NCBI RefSeq assembly: GCF_000703165.1
Contig: NZ_JNLQ01000002.1
Location: forward strand, 2,852,001-2,916,000
Length of the DNA stretch: 64,000 nt
Direction: 5' to 3'
DNA from: Butyrivibrio sp. AE3004
GTDB taxonomy: Bacteria; Bacillota; Clostridia; Lachnospirales; Lachnospiraceae
Below are positions 61,759 through 64,000 of the stretch, piece after piece (within the stretch, counting starts at the first letter, position 1; each line of letters begins with the position of its first letter). The notes beneath the pieces were generated by a model. That model had not been told where the DNA came from, searched no databases, and saw only the letters and a list, made by a program, of their open reading frames with translations. The position numbers and the translations under genes were made by a program.

Positions 61759-62701
61759 TCGATTCCTCATGTTTAGCCTCATCACGAATAACATACTGCG
61801 GATTATTATTCTGGGAAATATATATTCTTCCTATATATTCACCGGCCATACCCACCATTAGCATAAGCATTCCGCACATAAAGGTAATAGCTGACATAAG
61901 CGCTGAAAATCCAACCGCAGGAAGATCAGGATACAAAATCTTCTTTATTACCGTAAATATTCCGTACATGAATCCTATACCGGCAAATATTCCGCCCATC
62001 AGGGTTCCTATACGCAAAGGCTTAACACTAAAGGCGGTAAAGCCATTTATCCAAAGTCCCATGAGCTTTGAAAAGGTATAGCCACTCTCACCGACTTCTC
62101 TTGCTCTGTGAGTAACATCTACGTTTACGATATTTTTTGTAGTCCGCAGTACCAGTCCGATAACGTATGGATAAGAGCTCTTATACTTAATCATCTCATC
62201 CACAACAAAACGTCTTGCCGCAAAATAACTGGACACAGACAGCTCCTTCGGTTTTCCGAGCATGATATGAGCCATCCACTCATTCATGGCGCTTCCGAAA
62301 TTTCTGAAAAGATTATGCTTTTTATGCGCATATCTTGCATATGCAACATCTGCACCTTTCTCTATCTGATAGAGGAGTTTTCCAACTTCATCGGCAGGAG
62401 TCTGTCCATCATCATCAAGGCATACTATTATGTTACCCTTTGCCTCATTAAGGCCTGCCATTATGGCGCAGTGCTGACCAAAGTTCTTAGCAAGATTATA
62501 GCCCCGAACCTCGTCATGCTCCCTGACAAGCTCACAGATTTTATCCCAGGTATTGTCCGGAGAGCAATCATTTACAAGGATTATCTCATAGCTGTAAAGG
62601 ACAAGCATGTCCATTGCGCCTTCTATCTCATTTATAACATCTTCAATTGTTTTCTCCGAGCGATAGCACGGAATCACAAAGCTAACTAATTTATTTCGCA
62701 T
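61751..62701 (-). CDS. GtrB/ArnC-like family 2 glycosyltransferase
   Basis: A 316-residue GT-A enzyme with two C-terminal helices. It begins SFVIPCYRSEKTIEDV, has VNDCSPDNTW near 43-52, AKNFGQHCAIMAGL near 71-84 and the metal-binding DDDGQTP near 96-102. SVSSYFAARRFV near 154 and the C-terminal MVGMAGEYIGRIY segment are typical of GtrB/ArnC/YkcC-type synthases that load a sugar onto undecaprenyl phosphate. The ribosome binding site is poor. It overlaps the DUF6020-like gene by eight bases, suggesting a donor-maker and user pair. Confidence 0.9.
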   Translation of the reverse strand: MRNKLVSFVIPCYRSEKTIEDVINEIEGAMDMLVLYSYEIILVNDCSPDNTWDKICELVREHDEVRGYNLAKNFGQHCAIMAGLNEAKGNIIVCLDDDGQTPADEVGKLLYQIEKGADVAYARYAHKKHNLFRNFGSAMNEWMAHIMLGKPKELSVSSYFAARRFVVDEMIKYKSSYPYVIGLVLRTTKNIVNVDVTHRAREVGESGYTFSKLMGLWINGFTAFSVKPLRIGTLMGGIFAGIGFMYGIFTVIKKILYPDLPAVGFSALMSAITFMCGMLMLMVGMAGEYIGRIYISQNNNPQYVIRDEAKHEESNE

Positions 62702-62743
62702 AGGGTTATTTTACCATATTCTTTCTTTATTATTCCGAAAACA

Positions 62744-63289
62744 TTAAAGCATCTTTTCCATCAGTATCATATCCCTTATTGAGCCATCGGAACACTCTAC
62801 TTTTGGCAGATCCTGCTTCTTTATAAATCCTGCATGCTCATAGCTTTTCCTGGCTGCTTCATTTCCCACGAAAACACGAAGTATCAGTTTCTCAAGTTTA
62901 AGCACATAAGCTGCATATTCACACATAAGGTCTGCAGCTTCGTTGCCATAACCGTGACCAGTTGCGTCATCCTCGCCTATAAAAACACCATACTCGGCCG
63001 TCTTTTCCTTATTGTCTATATCCCTTAAGTACACACTTCCCACAGGTCTTAAGGACATCTCGTTCTCTTCCTTATCCCATGTTTCCGGCTTTTCACAGAT
63101 GATAAGCTGAACCACTTCACCTGTTTCAACTTTGTTTTTCATCCAGCCATTGTGAATTTCATCAGTAAAGAATTCCCGATAAATAAAATTATTCCTTACT
63201 CTTGGATTATTTCTCCATTTAACCACAAGCGGTGTATCATCATAAGTTATTTTCCGAAGTATTATCTTCTCTCCTATAATGGTTTCCAT
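62744..63289 (-). CDS. GNAT-family N-acetyltransferase
   Basis: A 181-residue cytosolic acetyltransferase of the RimJ/PseH type. The N-terminal KIILRKITYDDTPLVVKWRNN and WMKNKVETGEV segments and the acetyl-CoA pyrophosphate-binding GHGYGNEAADLMCEYAA near 112-128 (after DDAT) are visible, followed by VGNEAARKSYEHAGF near 141-155. In amino-sugar loci such enzymes acetylate UDP-4-amino-sugars (PseH-like); the dehydratase and aminotransferase downstream provide that substrate. A ribosomal-protein or small-molecule target is the alternative. GAGGAATAATAG precedes the ATG. Confidence 0.85.
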   Translation of the reverse strand: METIIGEKIILRKITYDDTPLVVKWRNNPRVRNNFIYREFFTDEIHNGWMKNKVETGEVVQLIICEKPETWDKEENEMSLRPVGSVYLRDIDNKEKTAEYGVFIGEDDATGHGYGNEAADLMCEYAAYVLKLEKLILRVFVGNEAARKSYEHAGFIKKQDLPKVECSDGSIRDMILMEKML

Positions 63290-63304
63290 CTATTATTCCT
63301 CTTC

Positions 63305-64000
63305 TCAATTCCAGACAGTACCGGTATCTTTATTTTCAGTCATCTTCCAGATAACAAACTCCCCTGCAACCTCATCCTCTCTTGTAAGGGTAACATATCG
63401 GTCTTTATCCAGGTAATAGTTGAAAATCCATTCCATATCGTCATCCATATCGGACACTATATAAGACTTATCCTCCAGTATTGCCTCTTCCATCGGTTCA
63501 TCAAAGCAAAAATACAAGAGCTTTTGTTTTTCAGCAGGGCTCTTTGACGCCCAGCCTCCCATAAGGACTGAGTTGGAAACACTGTTATCTGTGTCATGGA
63601 GCATTCTCTGCGAATATGTATATCCCATATCCGCATAGGCAACAGAGCTATAAACATCAACAAAGAAAAACTCATCCCCATGTTCCTTAAAGTAGTTGTC
63701 CAGTTCCTCATATGCTCTATTATATTCATCTCTGCCAAGACACTCTTTTTTGACTATCTTTGCGCCCTCCGGAATATATCTTATACAAACCGAAAAAAAT
63801 ACAAGGACACAAAAACCGGCAAAAAAATGTGCGACCATTTCCACATTCTGACGGTTTTCACTATTATCATGCTTTTTTTCCTCTGCTGATTTAACCAGCC
63901 TCACAAGCATTTTACAAGCAGTTATCACAAGAACCGTAATCTCCAAAAGATAAAGAGAATGGGTTATTCTTATTGGATCGCGACCTCTTACAAGAATATA
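63305..64000 (-). CDS. C-terminal part of a polytopic membrane protein (5' end outside window)
   Basis: The reading frame stays open to the window edge, giving about 231 residues of C-terminus. The visible part starts YILVRGRDPIRITHS, has two hydrophobic segments (one around YLLEITVLVITACKMLV, one around MVAHFFAGFCVLVFFSVCI) and ends with an outside domain of about 140 residues rich in acidic and aromatic residues. This resembles the C-terminal domains of the GT-C-like proteins in this window, so it is probably another glycan membrane enzyme. A TTG at 63946 is not needed as a start because the frame continues upstream. Confidence 0.6.
   Translation of the reverse strand, partial: YILVRGRDPIRITHSLYLLEITVLVITACKMLVRLVKSAEEKKHDNSENRQNVEMVAHFFAGFCVLVFFSVCIRYIPEGAKIVKKECLGRDEYNRAYEELDNYFKEHGDEFFFVDVYSSVAYADMGYTYSQRMLHDTDNSVSNSVLMGGWASKSPAEKQKLLYFCFDEPMEEAILEDKSYIVSDMDDDMEWIFNYYLDKDRYVTLTREDEVAGEFVIWKMTENKDTGTVWN

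Noticed and set aside
1..64000. tRNA or rRNA genes, CRISPR arrays, insertion sequences, phage or attachment sites
   Set aside because: None was recognised: no regular spaced repeats, cloverleaf sequences, conserved rRNA stretches or transposase/integrase motifs were seen.

Overview
The window looks like chromosomal DNA of a low-to-moderate GC Gram-positive anaerobe, most likely a Lachnospiraceae (Butyrivibrio/Pseudobutyrivibrio-like). The reasons are strong GGAGG-type ribosome binding sites, TTG/GTG starts, sigma-A promoters of the TTGACT-17-TATAAT and TGn-TATAAT types, several protein families frequent in that group (DUF6020/6044/6056/6077-like membrane proteins, MBOAT plus SGNH pairs, an mraY lying apart from division genes), and intracellular xylan-type GH115 and GH88/105 enzymes. 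No rRNA, tRNA, CRISPR array, transposase or phage gene was found. All family names come from reading motifs by eye.

Region 1 (1-28.1 kb) is a large surface-glycan locus. Most genes are on the minus strand: a coupled pair of SMR-like small transporters, three repeated MBOAT-then-SGNH/AlgX-like modules (4.3-0.7 kb, 9.9-7.0 kb, 19.6-17.0 kb) typical of extracytoplasmic O-acetylation, a uridine kinase, a split DUF6077-like membrane protein, a DPM1-like glycosyltransferase, a DUF6044-like protein, a radical SAM/SPASM protein, three more GT-C-like membrane proteins and a UDP-glucuronate 4-epimerase. On the plus strand are an ArnT-like glycosyltransferase and a Wzx-type flippase translationally coupled to a cytoplasmic GH88/105-like hydrolase. 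Together they could make sugar nucleotides, assemble lipid-linked glycans, flip them, attach or modify sugars outside and acylate them.

Region 2 (28.2-31.7 kb) holds one large cytoplasmic GH115-like alpha-glucuronidase with an inverted repeat in its leader.

Region 3 (31.9-39.9 kb) is a signalling and envelope group: two EAL proteins with intact catalytic residues, a membrane GGDEF-like protein, a MraY-type transferase, a DUF3048 lipoprotein and a zinc-ribbon membrane protein. All three GGDEF motifs are degenerate (GGDNF, GSDSF, GEDNF), so this group looks built to degrade or sense c-di-GMP rather than make it.

Region 4 (40.0-52.1 kb) has a MacB-like ABC ATPase with a two-FtsX-domain permease, then a complete oligopeptide ABC importer (membrane protein, binding protein, OppB, OppC, OppD, OppF) with hairpins between cistrons. 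OppC and the binding protein are both much larger than usual.

Region 5 (52.4-64.0 kb) is a second glycan locus: GT26 glycosyltransferase fused to a phosphoglycosyltransferase-like membrane domain, DegT aminotransferase, PglF/CapD-type 4,6-dehydratase, O-antigen ligase-like protein, DUF6020-like protein, GtrB-like GT2, GNAT acetyltransferase and the end of another membrane protein. The dehydratase, aminotransferase and acetyltransferase together suggest a di-N-acetylated 4-amino-sugar.
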